Source: JADKAV01 sp037045455 (GTDB taxonomy: Bacteria > Actinomycetota > Actinomycetes > S36-B12 > UBA10799). From it: a DNA stretch of 64,000 nt. A program made the position numbers and the translations under genes. The notes below the pieces were generated by a model. It did not search any database. It was not told the origin of the DNA and was given only the letters and a program-made list of their open reading frames with translations. Below, piece by piece: positions 19,922 through 29,282 of the stretch. The stretch covers positions 1 to 64,000 of the forward strand of contig JBAOIN010000009.1 of NCBI GenBank assembly GCA_037045455.1, given 5' to 3'. Positions within the stretch are counted from its first letter, which is position 1, and each line of letters starts with the position of its first letter.

Positions 19922-21504
19922 TTCTTCGCCGCCGCCCGCCGCCGGCCGGCACCGCGGCGCTTACTGGGACGCCAGGTGCGCTCGCCGTTCTCCCGCGCTG
20001 CCTGCCGCAACTGCTCGCCGTGCTCGGCAAGTGCGGCGGCAAGCGGCTCGATCTTGGCCTGCGCGGGCTGGACCGCAACCTTCAGCCCGTGTTCGGTGGC
20101 GGTGGCCGCAGTCTCCGGGCCGATGGCCGCGATGACAGTGCTGGCATGCGGCTTACCCGCGATGCCCACCAGGTTGCGGACCGTGCTGGACGAGGTGAAG
20201 ACCACAGCGTCGAAACCGCCGGTCTTGATCGCTTCCCGGATCTCGGCGGCCGGCGGTGCGGCGCGCACGGTCCGGTAGGCCGTGATGTCGTCGACCTCCC
20301 AGCCGAGGTCGTTGAGACCGGCGACCAGCTTCTCCGTGGCGATGTCGGCGCGGGGCAGGAACACCCGGCCGATGGGGTCGAGTTCCGGATCGCGATCCGG
20401 CCACACGTCCAGCAGTCCGACCGACGACTGCAGCTCGACCGGAGGAACCAGGTCGGCACGCACGCCGAACTCGCGCAGAGCCTCAGCAGTGCTCTCCCCG
20501 ATGGCCGCGATCTTCAGCCCCGCCAGGTGCCGGGCGTCCAAGCCGCGCTGCTCGAAGCGCTCGCGAATGGCCTTCACGGCATTGACGCTGGTGAACGCGA
20601 TCCACTGGTAGCGGCCAGCCTCGATGCCTTCGATCGCCCGCTCCATCTGCTGCGGAGTCCTGGGCGGCTCCACGCTGATGGTCGGCACCTCCACCGGGAC
20701 CGCACCGTAGAGACGCAACTGCGCGGACAAGTCGCCGGCCTGGTCTTTGGTGCGTGGCACCAGTACGCGCCAGCCGAACAGCGGCCGCGACTCGAACCAG
20801 CCCAGCGCGCCGGCGCTGCCCACGGCCTCACCGAGGAACACATCCCCATCGCCGGTCACCTTCGCCGCTTTCAGGTCCGCGGCGGCATCGCCCAACGTCG
20901 TGACGACGGTCTGCTGCTCAACCGTCGTCCCACCCCGCACCACGACCAATGGCGTGGTCGGGGTGCGACCGGCGGCCAGTGCTGCCTTGGCGATCCCCGC
21001 TGCCGCATCGGCCGCATGGCGCACGACCAGCGTTGCCGTGGCGTCGGCCAGCGCATCCTCCTCGAGCTGGCTGGTCAGCAGGTTCACGACGCGCACCTGC
21101 TTGGACTTCGGTCCGACGAGCCCGATGCCGGCGTAGGCGGCGATGCCCGACACGTCGGCTGCTGACGGCAGGATTTCGAACGGCACCTTAGACCGGTGCA
21201 ATGCCTTGGCCTCGGCGATCACCCGGCCGTCGGCGATCGGGTCACCGGCGAACAATCGCACGGCATGGCGGCCCGCCCTCGCCTGCTCGACGAGGGCCTT
21301 GGCCACGGCCGCGGCATCGGTCGGGGCGGTGGGGAGGTCCAGCACCTCGGCGTCACTGCCGCTGAGCAACGCGGCAACCTCTGGATCGCACACCACCACC
21401 TCGGCCTGGTCCAGCATCGCTGCAGCGCGCACACTGAGCAGCTCCCGGTCGCCTGAGCCGCCGGCAATCAGAGCGATGGCCGGCAACGGTTTGCGGTTCT
21501 TCAT
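19918..21504 (-). CDS. hemD: Uroporphyrinogen-III synthase fused to a methyltransferase-like domain
   Basis: 528 residues from ATG 21504, which overlaps the hemC stop (ATGA). The N-terminal 230 residues resemble a tetrapyrrole methylase (IALIAGGSGDRELLSVRAAA, AAYAGIGLVGPKSKQVRV), but the glycine loop is altered from the usual GPGD, so activity is doubtful. The C-terminal part (GWRVLVPRTKDQAGDLS, IAFTSVNAVKAIRERF, AVVFTSSSTVRNLV) is HemD, which closes the linear tetrapyrrole. A basic Lys/Arg tail ends the protein. This fusion and gene order are usual in actinobacteria. Confidence 0.9.
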   Translation of the reverse strand: MKNRKPLPAIALIAGGSGDRELLSVRAAAMLDQAEVVVCDPEVAALLSGSDAEVLDLPTAPTDAAAVAKALVEQARAGRHAVRLFAGDPIADGRVIAEAKALHRSKVPFEILPSAADVSGIAAYAGIGLVGPKSKQVRVVNLLTSQLEEDALADATATLVVRHAADAAAGIAKAALAAGRTPTTPLVVVRGGTTVEQQTVVTTLGDAAADLKAAKVTGDGDVFLGEAVGSAGALGWFESRPLFGWRVLVPRTKDQAGDLSAQLRLYGAVPVEVPTISVEPPRTPQQMERAIEGIEAGRYQWIAFTSVNAVKAIRERFEQRGLDARHLAGLKIAAIGESTAEALREFGVRADLVPPVELQSSVGLLDVWPDRDPELDPIGRVFLPRADIATEKLVAGLNDLGWEVDDITAYRTVRAAPPAAEIREAIKTGGFDAVVFTSSSTVRNLVGIAGKPHASTVIAAIGPETAATATEHGLKVAVQPAQAKIEPLAAALAEHGEQLRQAARENGERTWRPSKRRGAGRRRAAAKK

Positions 21505-22403
21505 GTGTTCTCTCCCAATAGGCGACCGGCCCCCTGACCGATCAGATCTCGTGCTGCTTCTGCGCCGATGTCGGCGGCGTTGGCCACGCCACCCGACACG
21601 ACACACTCGTACATCTGGGTTCCGTCGTGGCTCAGGACGGCGGCCGCGAGCCGGACCGTATCCGCTGCAGTCACGGCATGCGCTCCCACTGGCGCGGCAC
21701 AACCAGCGCGCAAGCCGGCGAGAAGAGCGCGCTCGGCTGTCACCTCGGCGCGGGTCGCGGGATCATCAAGGGCGGCCACCGATTCGGCCAAGTTGTCGCC
21801 GCGACGCATCTCCAGGCTCAACGCCCCCTGCCCGACGGCGGGCAGCATGACGTCCTCGACCAGCGCGAAGCCCGGCGGTTGCAGGCCGAGCCTGTGCAGA
21901 CCCGCCATCGCGACGACGACGGCGTCCACCTCACCCTTCGCTACCTTGGCCACCCGGCTGTCGACGTTGCCCCTGATCCCCACGATGCGCAGGTCCGGGC
22001 GTCGTCGGCGCAGGAACGCGACCCGGCGCGGGGAACCGGTCGCCACCGCGGCGCCTTCGGGCAACTCGTCCAGGCTCGCGGCGGCGCTCACCACGAAGTC
22101 CCGCGGGTCCTCGCGTACCGGGATGGCCGCGATCACAGTGCGCTCGTCCTCGGTGGTCGGCATGTCTTTCATGGAGTGAACAGCGACGTCGGCGCGACCG
22201 GCGACAACCGCCTCGCGTACCGCCGTCACGAACACGCCCTGACCGCCGAAGCTCGTGAGCGCGGCCTGCGACACGTCGCCCTCGCTGGTCACGAGAACCT
22301 CCGGCGCGTCCATACCCGTCGCGTCTTCGATGCGCGTGCGCACCCAGCGGGTCTGTGCGCGCGCCAATGCACTGGCCCGAGTGGCCACACGAATTTCAGG
22401 CAC
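21501..22403 (-). CDS. hemC: Porphobilinogen deaminase
   Basis: 300 residues. Polymerises four porphobilinogens to hydroxymethylbilane on a dipyrromethane cofactor attached to Cys235 (LLAGLRAGCAAPVGAHA). Other family motifs are IRVATRASALARAQT, HSMKDMPTT and GSPRRVAFLRRRRPDL. The GTG start overlaps the end of hemA by 8 bp and the stop overlaps hemD, so the haem genes form one tightly coupled operon. Confidence 0.95.
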   Translation of the reverse strand: MPEIRVATRASALARAQTRWVRTRIEDATGMDAPEVLVTSEGDVSQAALTSFGGQGVFVTAVREAVVAGRADVAVHSMKDMPTTEDERTVIAAIPVREDPRDFVVSAAASLDELPEGAAVATGSPRRVAFLRRRRPDLRIVGIRGNVDSRVAKVAKGEVDAVVVAMAGLHRLGLQPPGFALVEDVMLPAVGQGALSLEMRRGDNLAESVAALDDPATRAEVTAERALLAGLRAGCAAPVGAHAVTAADTVRLAAAVLSHDGTQMYECVVSGGVANAADIGAEAARDLIGQGAGRLLGENT

Positions 22404-23691
22404 TCGGGGCCCCGTCCTCGTCAGCCAAGTTCAGCGATGTGAGAGCAGCGACCGCGGACGGGTCGAGGTCGAACAAAGCATGCAGCGCCGCGGCATAGCG
22501 GTCCCCGCCCGGATCAACCGCGAATTCCTTCATGCGCACAGTCGGGGTGTGCAGCAGCGTGGCCACCACCCGGCGCATCGAGCGGGCGATGTCGGCGAAC
22601 TGCTCGTCGCTCAGACCCGGAGTGCGCAGGCGCAGGCGACCCAGTTCCTCCCCGACGACGTCGTCGGCGCGGGACCTTAGCGCCACTACGACGGGCTCGA
22701 CTTTCGCGCTGGTCTGGCGCTGCAGGAACTCGCTCGTGGATTCCAGGACGATCTGCTCGGCCGCAGTCACCGCTTCGTGGGCGACGGACGCTTCGGGCAG
22801 CCCGGCGATGCCAGCCAGATCCAGCCGGGTCACACCGGAAACCTCGGCGATTGCCGGGTCGGTGTCATGCGGCAGCGCGAGGTCACAGACGAACAGGTCG
22901 CGGTCACGTCCCGCAAGATCGCCAGCACGGATCAGCAGACCCGTCGCGCCGGTCGCGCTGACCAGCACGTCGGCCCGCTCGATCTCGGCGGTGAGGTCGG
23001 TCAGGTCGACCCCCCGCCCGCCGACCGCTTCCGCCAGCCGCTGCACGGAGGCCGGCGTGCGGCCAGCCACGACGACCTGGGCGTGGGCCGCTGTCGCGAC
23101 GGAGGCCGCTAGCGAAGACATTGAACCAGACCCCACGATGACGATCTGGCGCCCAGCCAGGGACCCGAAGTGTCTGCCCGCCTGCGCCAGGGCGACCTCC
23201 ACAATCGACGCCCCGTGACGGCCAATGCCGGTGTCGCTGTGCACCCGCTTGCCCACCCGCAGCGCCGTCTGCGCAAGGTCGTGCAGGCTGCGCCCGGCGA
23301 AGCCGTGTTCGACGCTGTTACGGAACGCCTCCCGGAACTGCCCGCGAATCTGCTCGTCGCCGACGACCATCGAGTCCAAGCCGCTGGTCACCCGGAACGC
23401 GTGACGCACCGCGGCGTGCTCGTAGTGCACGTACAGGTACTTGGACAGTTCTTCACCTGTTAGACCCGCGCCCTTGGCCACCGCTGCTGTGAGACCCTCG
23501 ACGGCCGCGTGGAAGCGGCTGACCTCGGAGTACACCTCGATCCGGTTGCAGGTCGACAGCAGCAGGACTTCGGCCACCGCATCGGCAGCACCGAGTTCGG
23601 TCAGCGTCCGGTCCACGTCCAAGGCCGCGACCCGCTCAAGCACCTCGATCGGTGCGGTGTGGTGGCTCAGTCCGATGACGAGAAGGCTCAT
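22396..23691 (-). CDS. hemA: Glutamyl-tRNA reductase
   Basis: 431 residues. Reduces glutamyl-tRNA(Glu) to glutamate-1-semialdehyde, the first step of C5 haem synthesis. The catalytic Cys is residue 48 in LLLSTCNRIEVY, and the GLSHHTAPIEVLER start is diagnostic. The NADPH-binding segment is IVIVGSGSMSSLAA, and a C-terminal helical dimerisation domain follows. The ATG overlaps the rex stop (ATGA). Confidence 0.96.
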   Translation of the reverse strand: MSLLVIGLSHHTAPIEVLERVAALDVDRTLTELGAADAVAEVLLLSTCNRIEVYSEVSRFHAAVEGLTAAVAKGAGLTGEELSKYLYVHYEHAAVRHAFRVTSGLDSMVVGDEQIRGQFREAFRNSVEHGFAGRSLHDLAQTALRVGKRVHSDTGIGRHGASIVEVALAQAGRHFGSLAGRQIVIVGSGSMSSLAASVATAAHAQVVVAGRTPASVQRLAEAVGGRGVDLTDLTAEIERADVLVSATGATGLLIRAGDLAGRDRDLFVCDLALPHDTDPAIAEVSGVTRLDLAGIAGLPEASVAHEAVTAAEQIVLESTSEFLQRQTSAKVEPVVVALRSRADDVVGEELGRLRLRTPGLSDEQFADIARSMRRVVATLLHTPTVRMKEFAVDPGGDRYAAALHALFDLDPSAVAALTSLNLADEDGAPSA

Positions 23692-24404
23692 GGGCGCTCC
23701 TGCGCGGCGTGCACCGCAAGGATCTGGATCTCCGTGGCGAGGTCGACCGGGCGCACGATGACATGCTCGGGCACGATCACGTGGGCTGCGGACAGGTTGA
23801 GGATGCTGGTGACACCGGCCTCGACAAGCATGTCCGCCACGTTCTGGGCTGCTGCCGCCGGGGTCGCGATCACCGCGATGGCGGTGCGGGTTCCGCGGAC
23901 GAAATCGGTGAGGTCCTCCAGCGGCTGGATCTCCAGCATCCCGGTGACCTCGTTACCGGCCTTTGTGCCCACCAGGTCCGGATCGACGTCGAACAGGCCC
24001 ACGACGCGCAACTCCCGCTCGGCGAACCCCGCGTACCCCGCCAGGGCGCGGCCCATGTGACCGACTCCGACGACGACCAACCGGTGCTCGCGGGACAGGC
24101 CCAGCGCGTCGGTCACCTGCTGCCGCAAAGCGCCCACCGGATAGCCGACACCGCGGGTGCCGTAGCTGCCTACGTAACTCAGATCGCGTCGCACGACCGC
24201 GCTGCTCACTCCGACGTGACCCGCGAGGTCGGCGCTGTGCACGGTCTGCGTTCCAGTGCGCTCCAACTCCGACAGCGCACGCAGATATTTGGGCAGGCGC
24301 GCGATGGTGGCACCGGGAAGTTCGCGGCGGCGAAGGCGTGGACGAAGCGACACGTGCGGCCTTGTCTGATGTGGAGGGCTGTCGTTCCATGCTACCGAGA
24401 TCAC
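23688..24404 (-). CDS. rex: Redox-sensing transcriptional repressor Rex
   Basis: 238 residues: N-terminal winged helix (ATIARLPKYLRALSELERTG, VSSAVVRRDLSYVGSYGTRG) and a Rossmann domain (RLVVVGVGHMGRALAGY). Rex senses the NADH/NAD ratio and in actinobacteria commonly heads this haem operon. GTG 24404 is chosen because GGAGGG stands 6 nt upstream. GTG 24353 is an internal alternative that would remove a Pro-rich extension. I did not find a convincing two-half Rex operator upstream. Confidence 0.92.
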   Translation of the reverse strand: MISVAWNDSPPHQTRPHVSLRPRLRRRELPGATIARLPKYLRALSELERTGTQTVHSADLAGHVGVSSAVVRRDLSYVGSYGTRGVGYPVGALRQQVTDALGLSREHRLVVVGVGHMGRALAGYAGFAERELRVVGLFDVDPDLVGTKAGNEVTGMLEIQPLEDLTDFVRGTRTAIAVIATPAAAAQNVADMLVEAGVTSILNLSAAHVIVPEHVIVRPVDLATEIQILAVHAAQERP

Positions 24405-24478
24405 AAGCGTCCCTCCAACCCGTGAGCGGAGGTCCGAGTTCGATAGCCGGACAACAGTTCCTTTGGACCTCGGGCCCT

Positions 24479-24572
24479 CGATCGGTGAGCATTCCGGGCA
24501 TCGGTGAGCACGCCGGACGCCAAAATCGCGCCCCGGAGACTAACCGATGCCCAGCATGCTCACGGATTCGCG
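24479..24572. repeat. Family A double-tier palindromic repeat, copy 4
   Basis: GATCGGTGAGCATTCCGGGC and CATCGGTGAGC on the left pair with CTAACCGATGCCC and CATGCTCACGGAT on the right. The inner part holds GCGCCCCGGAG. It lies between co-directional rex and the thioredoxin-fold gene. Confidence 0.87.
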
Positions 24573-24580
24573 ATAGATCC

Positions 24581-24820
24581 CTAACTCGCCAGCGCCGCCC
24601 GCAGCCGGTCCGGATTCACCCGGTAGATGTCGTGCACCTGCCCGTCCACCAGCACGACCGGGATCTGGTCGGCGTACATCGCGGCCAATCGCGGGTCGTC
24701 GTGAATGGACAACTCGATCCAATCGGTGTCGGCCTGCGCGCAGACAAGTTCGACGACTTCCCGCGCCACGTCGCACAGGTGACAGCCGGGCTTGCCCACG
24801 AGGATGACGGGTGCGGTCAG
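24581..24820 (-). CDS. Glutaredoxin-like thioredoxin-fold protein
   Basis: 79 residues: APVILVGKPGCHLCDVARE with a CxxC redox pair (Cys13 and Cys16), then the cis-Pro strand QIPVVLVDGQ. It fits the small glutaredoxin/DUF836 family that commonly lies near hemA and rex in actinobacteria. No ATG, GTG or TTG fits the first strand. CTG at 24820, which overlaps the ligase stop codon (CTGA), is the likely start. The next GTG would delete the first beta strand. Confidence 0.78.
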   Translation of the reverse strand: MTAPVILVGKPGCHLCDVAREVVELVCAQADTDWIELSIHDDPRLAAMYADQIPVVLVDGQVHDIYRVNPDRLRAALAS

Positions 24821-26303
24821 AGCGAGACCACCCCTTGAGTCTCGCGTAGCCGCCCCTTGCTCACTTTGCCGGTCACCGAGTGCGGAAGATCCTCGACGAT
24901 CTCCACGATCGTCGGGCACTTGAAGCGGGCAAGGCGGCTGCGGGCGAACTCGAGGACGTCGTCGACTGGTGATTCCCGGCTCGGCCACGACGAACGCCTT
25001 GACCGCCTCTCCGGTGTACGGGTGCGTGACCCCCATGACGGCGGCCTCGACCACACCATCGAGGTGCATCAAGGCGTCCTCCACCTCGCGTGGGTAGACG
25101 TTGAACCCACTGACGATGATCAGGTCGCGGCGGCGGTCGACCAGTCGTAGGTCCCCGTCAGGATCGGCAATTGCCACGTCACCGGTCGCGAACCAGCCGT
25201 CGTCGTCCGGCCCACCCGAACCCTCCGGCCAGTAACCGGTGAACACGTTGTCACCGCGCACGTAGATCTCGCCCGGATCACCTTCCTTGACGACGTCGCC
25301 GTCCTGGTCGCGAAGTTCCAGTTCGATGCCCGGCAGCGACCCGCCCGACGAAACCGGGTTTGGGAGCGCCGGACACCAGCGAAGCCGTGATGACCGGCGA
25401 ACACTCGGTCATCCCGTAGCCCTCCCAGATCGGCACGCCGACCAGCGTCTCGAACTGCTCCATGACGTTGCGCGGAAGGGCGGCGGCACCGGACACCAGC
25501 AGCCGCACGTTCGCCAGCGCCTGCGCCAAACCCTCCGCCGCCGACCAGGCGATGTACATTGGGGGCGCCCCGGCGACGTTGGTCACCCGGTGCTTGCGGA
25601 TCGCCGCCAGCGCGTCGGCTGGGTCGAAGCGGTCGAGCAGCACGATGGTGGCCTGTTCGCGGGCGACCAGGCCCAGCGTGGCGTTCAGCGCATAGATGTG
25701 GAACAGCGGCAGCACGCACAGAACCACGTCGTCGGCGGTCATGCCGGGCGGGTCGGACAAAGCGCCGAGCTGCTCGAGGTTGGCGTTCAACGCCCGGTGG
25801 GTCAGCATCGCCGCCTTGGGCCGGCCGGACGTGCCCGAAGTGAACATGAGAACCGCCAGCGATTCCGGATCGGTGGGCTCGGTCGGCAAGGGGGAGCTGC
25901 CCACCGTGAACCGCCGCCAGTCCTCGGTGCCGGTGTAGACCGTGTCGACCTCGAGACCTTGCACGGCATCGCGCACTTGCGGGTCGGCCAGGATCAGGGC
26001 GGCGTCGACGTCGGCCATCATCAAGCTGAGTTCGGTGGCCGTGTACCCGGTATTCAGCGGCACCGCCACCATCCCGGCCCGCAGGATGCCGAAGTAACTG
26101 GTGACGAACTCGAGAGTGTTGCGTTGCAGCACCCCTACCCGCGATCCGGGCGGCAAGCCCCGGGCGACCAGGCCGCTGGCCACGGCGCGGACCTGCCACT
26201 CCACTTCGCTCCAGGTGGTGACCCTGGATTCGGTGACCACTGCCGGGTGCCGGGGGCGCGCAGCCGCCGCAGCACTCACGAGGTCAGCAAGATTGGCCAC
26301 CAC
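24817..26303 (-). CDS. AMP-dependent acyl-CoA ligase (two frameshifts)
   Basis: About 495 residues after correction. The adenylation motif is LMFTSGTSGRPKAAMLTH, then EGYGMTECSPV, the ATGDVAI hinge-region strand, VDRRRDLIIVSGFNVYPREV and the catalytic lysine in SVTGKVSKGRL. The frame shifts at CCC 25340-25342 and at TT 24973-24974 (plus strand), each curable by removing one base. It activates a carboxylate, probably a fatty acid, as the acyl adenylate and then CoA ester. GTG 26303 is the probable start, and CAGACT 7 nt upstream is a weak -10. Confidence 0.87.
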
Positions 26304-26334
26304 GCTGTGCAGTCTGACACACCGCGCGGCACGC

Positions 26335-26340
26335 TAGCCT
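26335..26340 (+). promoter_or_regulatory. -10 element (TAGCCT) of a leaderless transcript
   Basis: TAGCCT ends 6 nt before GTG 26347, in the 43-bp space between divergent genes. Confidence 0.62.
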
Positions 26341-26346
26341 GCAGAG

Positions 26347-27180
26347 GTGACCCTCGGCGACGACTGGGAAACCTCGGACAATCCGGACAAGCAGCCGGCC
26401 GATCCCGACCTCCGGGCGGCGGCGTTCTTCGACATCGACAACACCCTTATCCACGGCGCCTCGATGTTCCACTGGGCCCGCGGTCTGGCCAAACACAAGT
26501 ACCTGAGCAAGGGTCAGATTCTGGATTTCGTGTGGAAGCAGACCCGCTTCATCGTGGTTGGCAAGGAGTCCCACGAGGACATGCACGACATCACCGAGGA
26601 GGCTCTGAGCCTGGTCAAGGGGCGCAATCAGGCGGAACTGGTGACCCTGACCCGGGAGATCTTCGACGAGTACATGATCGACCGGTTCTGGCCCGGCACG
26701 GTCGCTCTCGCGCAAGGTCACATCGACGCCGGCCAGCGGGTGTGGCTCGTCAGTGCCGCCCCGGTCGAACTTGCTGAGCTAATCGCCGAGCATTTGGGCT
26801 TGTCGGGCGCCTTGGGCACGGTCAGCGAACAGGTGAACGGGGTATACACGGGGCGCTTGATCGGCCGCCCGCTGCATGGTGAGGCCAAAGCCGAGGCGAT
26901 CACCGAACTCGCCGCACGGGAGAGTCTGGACCTGAGCCGCTGCGCGGCGTACTCGGACTCGGCCAACGACATCCCCATGCTGTCGCTGGTGGGCACGCCC
27001 GTGGCCATCAACCCGGACCGGACCCTGCGCCAGCACGCCCGGCGCAACGCGTGGACCATCCGCGACTACCGCACCACCCGCCGGGTCGTGAAGATCACTG
27101 CACCCGCGGTCGGGGCTGCGGGGTTGGTCACGGGCATCGCCGTGGGGACGGTCGCGGCGCGCCGGGCGCTGCGGGACTGA
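26347..27180 (+). CDS. HAD-IB family phosphatase (SerB-like)
   Basis: 277 residues. Motif I is AFFDIDNTLI (nucleophile and acid Asp), motif II is WLVSAAPVEL, the lysine is in HGEAKAEAI and motif III is YSDSANDIPML. A C-terminal hydrophobic helix (GAAGLVTGIAVGTVAARRAL) may tether it to the membrane. Related proteins are annotated as phosphoserine phosphatase-like, but many act on lipid or sugar phosphates, and the neighbouring acyltransferase makes a lipid substrate worth considering. Confidence 0.87.
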   Translation: MTLGDDWETSDNPDKQPADPDLRAAAFFDIDNTLIHGASMFHWARGLAKHKYLSKGQILDFVWKQTRFIVVGKESHEDMHDITEEALSLVKGRNQAELVTLTREIFDEYMIDRFWPGTVALAQGHIDAGQRVWLVSAAPVELAELIAEHLGLSGALGTVSEQVNGVYTGRLIGRPLHGEAKAEAITELAARESLDLSRCAAYSDSANDIPMLSLVGTPVAINPDRTLRQHARRNAWTIRDYRTTRRVVKITAPAVGAAGLVTGIAVGTVAARRALRD

Positions 27181-27202
27181 TCCCAGAAGTGACCAGTTGC
27201 TC

Positions 27203-27220
27203 AGCCACTTTTGAGTGGCT
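27203..27220. terminator. Bidirectional hairpin between convergent genes
   Basis: A perfect 7-bp stem AGCCACT/AGTGGCT with loop TTTG between the HAD phosphatase and plsC-like genes. There is no T-tract. Flanking AGTGACCAGTTGCTCAG resembles family C repeats. Confidence 0.6.
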
Positions 27221-27235
27221 CGACCACGATCAGGC

Positions 27236-28249
27236 CTAGAAGAACACCGACCGCCGCGCCACCAGCAAGCGGTACAGCGTCTGCTGGATCGTCTCGCGCA
27301 CCTGGTCGGTGAGGTCGAAGACCAGCATCGGGTCGTCCGCGGCGCCTTCGGGGAAGTCGTCCGTGCGGATCGGTTCGCCGAACTCGATGATCCACTTGCT
27401 CGGCAGCGGAACCAGGCCCAGCGGCCCTAGCCAGGGGAACGTCGGGGTGATCGGGAAGTACGGCGAGCCCAGCAGGCGCGCGAGCAGTTTCGCGTTGCCG
27501 ATGATCGGGTAGATCTCCTCGGCGCCGACGATCGAGCAGGGAATGATCGGGGTCTTGGTGCGCAAGGCCGCAGCGACGAAACCGCCGCGTCCGAACCGCT
27601 GCAGCTTGTACCGCTCGCTGAACGGCTTGCCGATGCCCTTGAATCCCTCCGGCCACACGCCCACCAACTCACCGGAGGACAGCAGCCGTTCGGCGTCAGG
27701 GGCGCAGGCCAGCGTGGATCCGGACTTGCGGGCGAAATCGGAGACGACGGGCAACTGGAACACGAAGTCCGCGCCGAGCATCCGCAAATGCCGGTGTGAC
27801 GGGTGGTGATCCCAGATCGCCAGCTGGGTCATCATCGAGTCGATCGCCACGGTGCCGGAGTGGTTGGCGACCAGCAGTGCGCCGCCTTCGTCCGGGATGT
27901 TCTCCAGGCCGCGGGTCTCGATGCGGAACCACTTCTTGTAGAACGGCCGCAACGGCGCGAGCAGGATGCGGTCGGTCAGTTCGGGGTCGAATCCGTAGTC
28001 ATCGACCTGGTACTCCCCCGTGATGCGGCGACGCAGGAACGCCAGCGCGGACGCCACCCGGGTGTCCCAGTCCACGTGCTCCTCCGTACCCGGCAACGGC
28101 TCGAGGTCCGGGGTCTCTTCGGGCATTGCCGCGGTGCTGGCCCGGCTCGCCCGGGCACCGGTGGGGGCCTTCTTCTTGGCCGGCGTCTTCTTCTTGGCAG
28201 CCGGTTTGCGGGTTTTGCCCGCCAGCGGGATCACGCGCGCATCAGGCAT
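27236..28249 (-). CDS. Lysophospholipid acyltransferase family protein (PlsC-like)
   Basis: 337 residues from ATG 28249, which overlaps the epimerase stop by 8 bp. A Lys/Ala/Pro-rich N-terminal tail (about 40 residues) precedes the acyltransferase domain: block I VANHSGTVAIDSMM (Ser replaces the usual x in HxxxxD spacing but His and Asp are present), block III VWPEGFKGIGKPF and block IV TPIIPCSIVGAEE. It probably acylates a glycerophospholipid precursor at the inner membrane face. The epimerase, acyltransferase and HAD genes cluster this way in many actinobacteria. Confidence 0.87.
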   Translation of the reverse strand: MPDARVIPLAGKTRKPAAKKKTPAKKKAPTGARASRASTAAMPEETPDLEPLPGTEEHVDWDTRVASALAFLRRRITGEYQVDDYGFDPELTDRILLAPLRPFYKKWFRIETRGLENIPDEGGALLVANHSGTVAIDSMMTQLAIWDHHPSHRHLRMLGADFVFQLPVVSDFARKSGSTLACAPDAERLLSSGELVGVWPEGFKGIGKPFSERYKLQRFGRGGFVAAALRTKTPIIPCSIVGAEEIYPIIGNAKLLARLLGSPYFPITPTFPWLGPLGLVPLPSKWIIEFGEPIRTDDFPEGAADDPMLVFDLTDQVRETIQQTLYRLLVARRSVFF

Positions 28250-29276
28250 CAGCTGCCTCCTTACCAGTGAGCAGGGAGCGGAGTTGGTCTTCGAGTGCCT
28301 CCACCCGCGCGGCGGGTAGCAGGCGGTTGAGGTTGTGCGCATCTACGAACGCCTCGAACGTCTCGCTGGTCGTGTGCTGCGGTATGAAGCCGAACTCCTC
28401 GCGCATCCGGGTCGTGTCGATACCCCGGCCGTACGTCAGCCAGCGCACCTGCTCCGGGGAGAAGTCGGCCAGGCCCATGCGCCGGAAGAATGCGCCCACC
28501 ATGAACGCGAACCGGTTGGCGATCGGAACCACGGGCCGACCGACCCGGCGTGCCGCCTGGGACACGAGGATCACCCCGTCACCGGCCACGTTGAACGTGC
28601 CCGGATGATCCTCCACGGTGGCCCTGCGCAGCGCGTCGAGAGCGTCGTCCTCGTGGACGAACTGCAAGCGGGCGTCAAAGCCGAGCACGACTGGGATCAC
28701 GGGCAGCGAGAAGTAGGTGGCCATAGGTGTCTGCACGCGCGGACCCAGCACATTCGCGAACCGCAGGGTCGTGACCTTCACGTCGGGGCGGCGACGGGCG
28801 AAACCGCGCACGTACGCCTCGACCTCGACGCTGTCCTTGGCCCACCCGGAACCCGGAGCGTGCTTGGGTTCCATCTCCTCGGTGAACATGGCCGGGTCCT
28901 TGGGACCGGCGCCGTAGACCGACGACGTCGACTTGACGACCAGTTTGCGCACGGTCGGCGACTTCTGGCAGGCAGCCAGAAGCTGCATCGTGCCGATGAC
29001 GTTGATCTCCTTCATCGACATCCGGCCGCCGGCCTGCATGGGCGTCGCGATGACGCCCATGTGCACGACCGTGTCCACGCCGGCAGCGTCGATCACTTTC
29101 GCGATGATGGGGTTGCGGATGTCGGCCCGGACGAACTCGGCGCCGCCGATGTCCTGACGCGGCGCGACGACGTCCACTCCGATGACCCGGTCTACCGCCG
29201 GATCGTGGGTGAGGATCTGCGCCATCCGCCCCCCGAGGTAGCGGGACACTCCGGTGACCAGGACCACCTGTCCCAT
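28242..29276 (-). CDS. NAD-dependent epimerase/dehydratase family protein
   Basis: 344 residues, extended SDR family. The nucleotide-binding loop is VLVTGVSRYLGGRM, the Ser of the active site is in STSSVYGAG, and NVLGPR and FVHEDDALDAL follow. The usual YxxxK is not obvious: the segment reads GSGWAKDSVEVEAYVRGFAR. This suggests a changed catalytic role, such as an atypical reductase. A C-terminal tail (residues 300-344) is helical. Probably co-transcribed with plsC downstream. Confidence 0.86.
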   Translation of the reverse strand: MGQVVLVTGVSRYLGGRMAQILTHDPAVDRVIGVDVVAPRQDIGGAEFVRADIRNPIIAKVIDAAGVDTVVHMGVIATPMQAGGRMSMKEINVIGTMQLLAACQKSPTVRKLVVKSTSSVYGAGPKDPAMFTEEMEPKHAPGSGWAKDSVEVEAYVRGFARRRPDVKVTTLRFANVLGPRVQTPMATYFSLPVIPVVLGFDARLQFVHEDDALDALRRATVEDHPGTFNVAGDGVILVSQAARRVGRPVVPIANRFAFMVGAFFRRMGLADFSPEQVRWLTYGRGIDTTRMREEFGFIPQHTTSETFEAFVDAHNLNRLLPAARVEALEDQLRSLLTGKEAADA

Positions 29277-29282
29277 GGCGCG

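Noticed and set aside
24354..24480. Rex operator upstream of rex
   Set aside because: Only a half site (TTGTGA) is present, with no partner at the correct distance.
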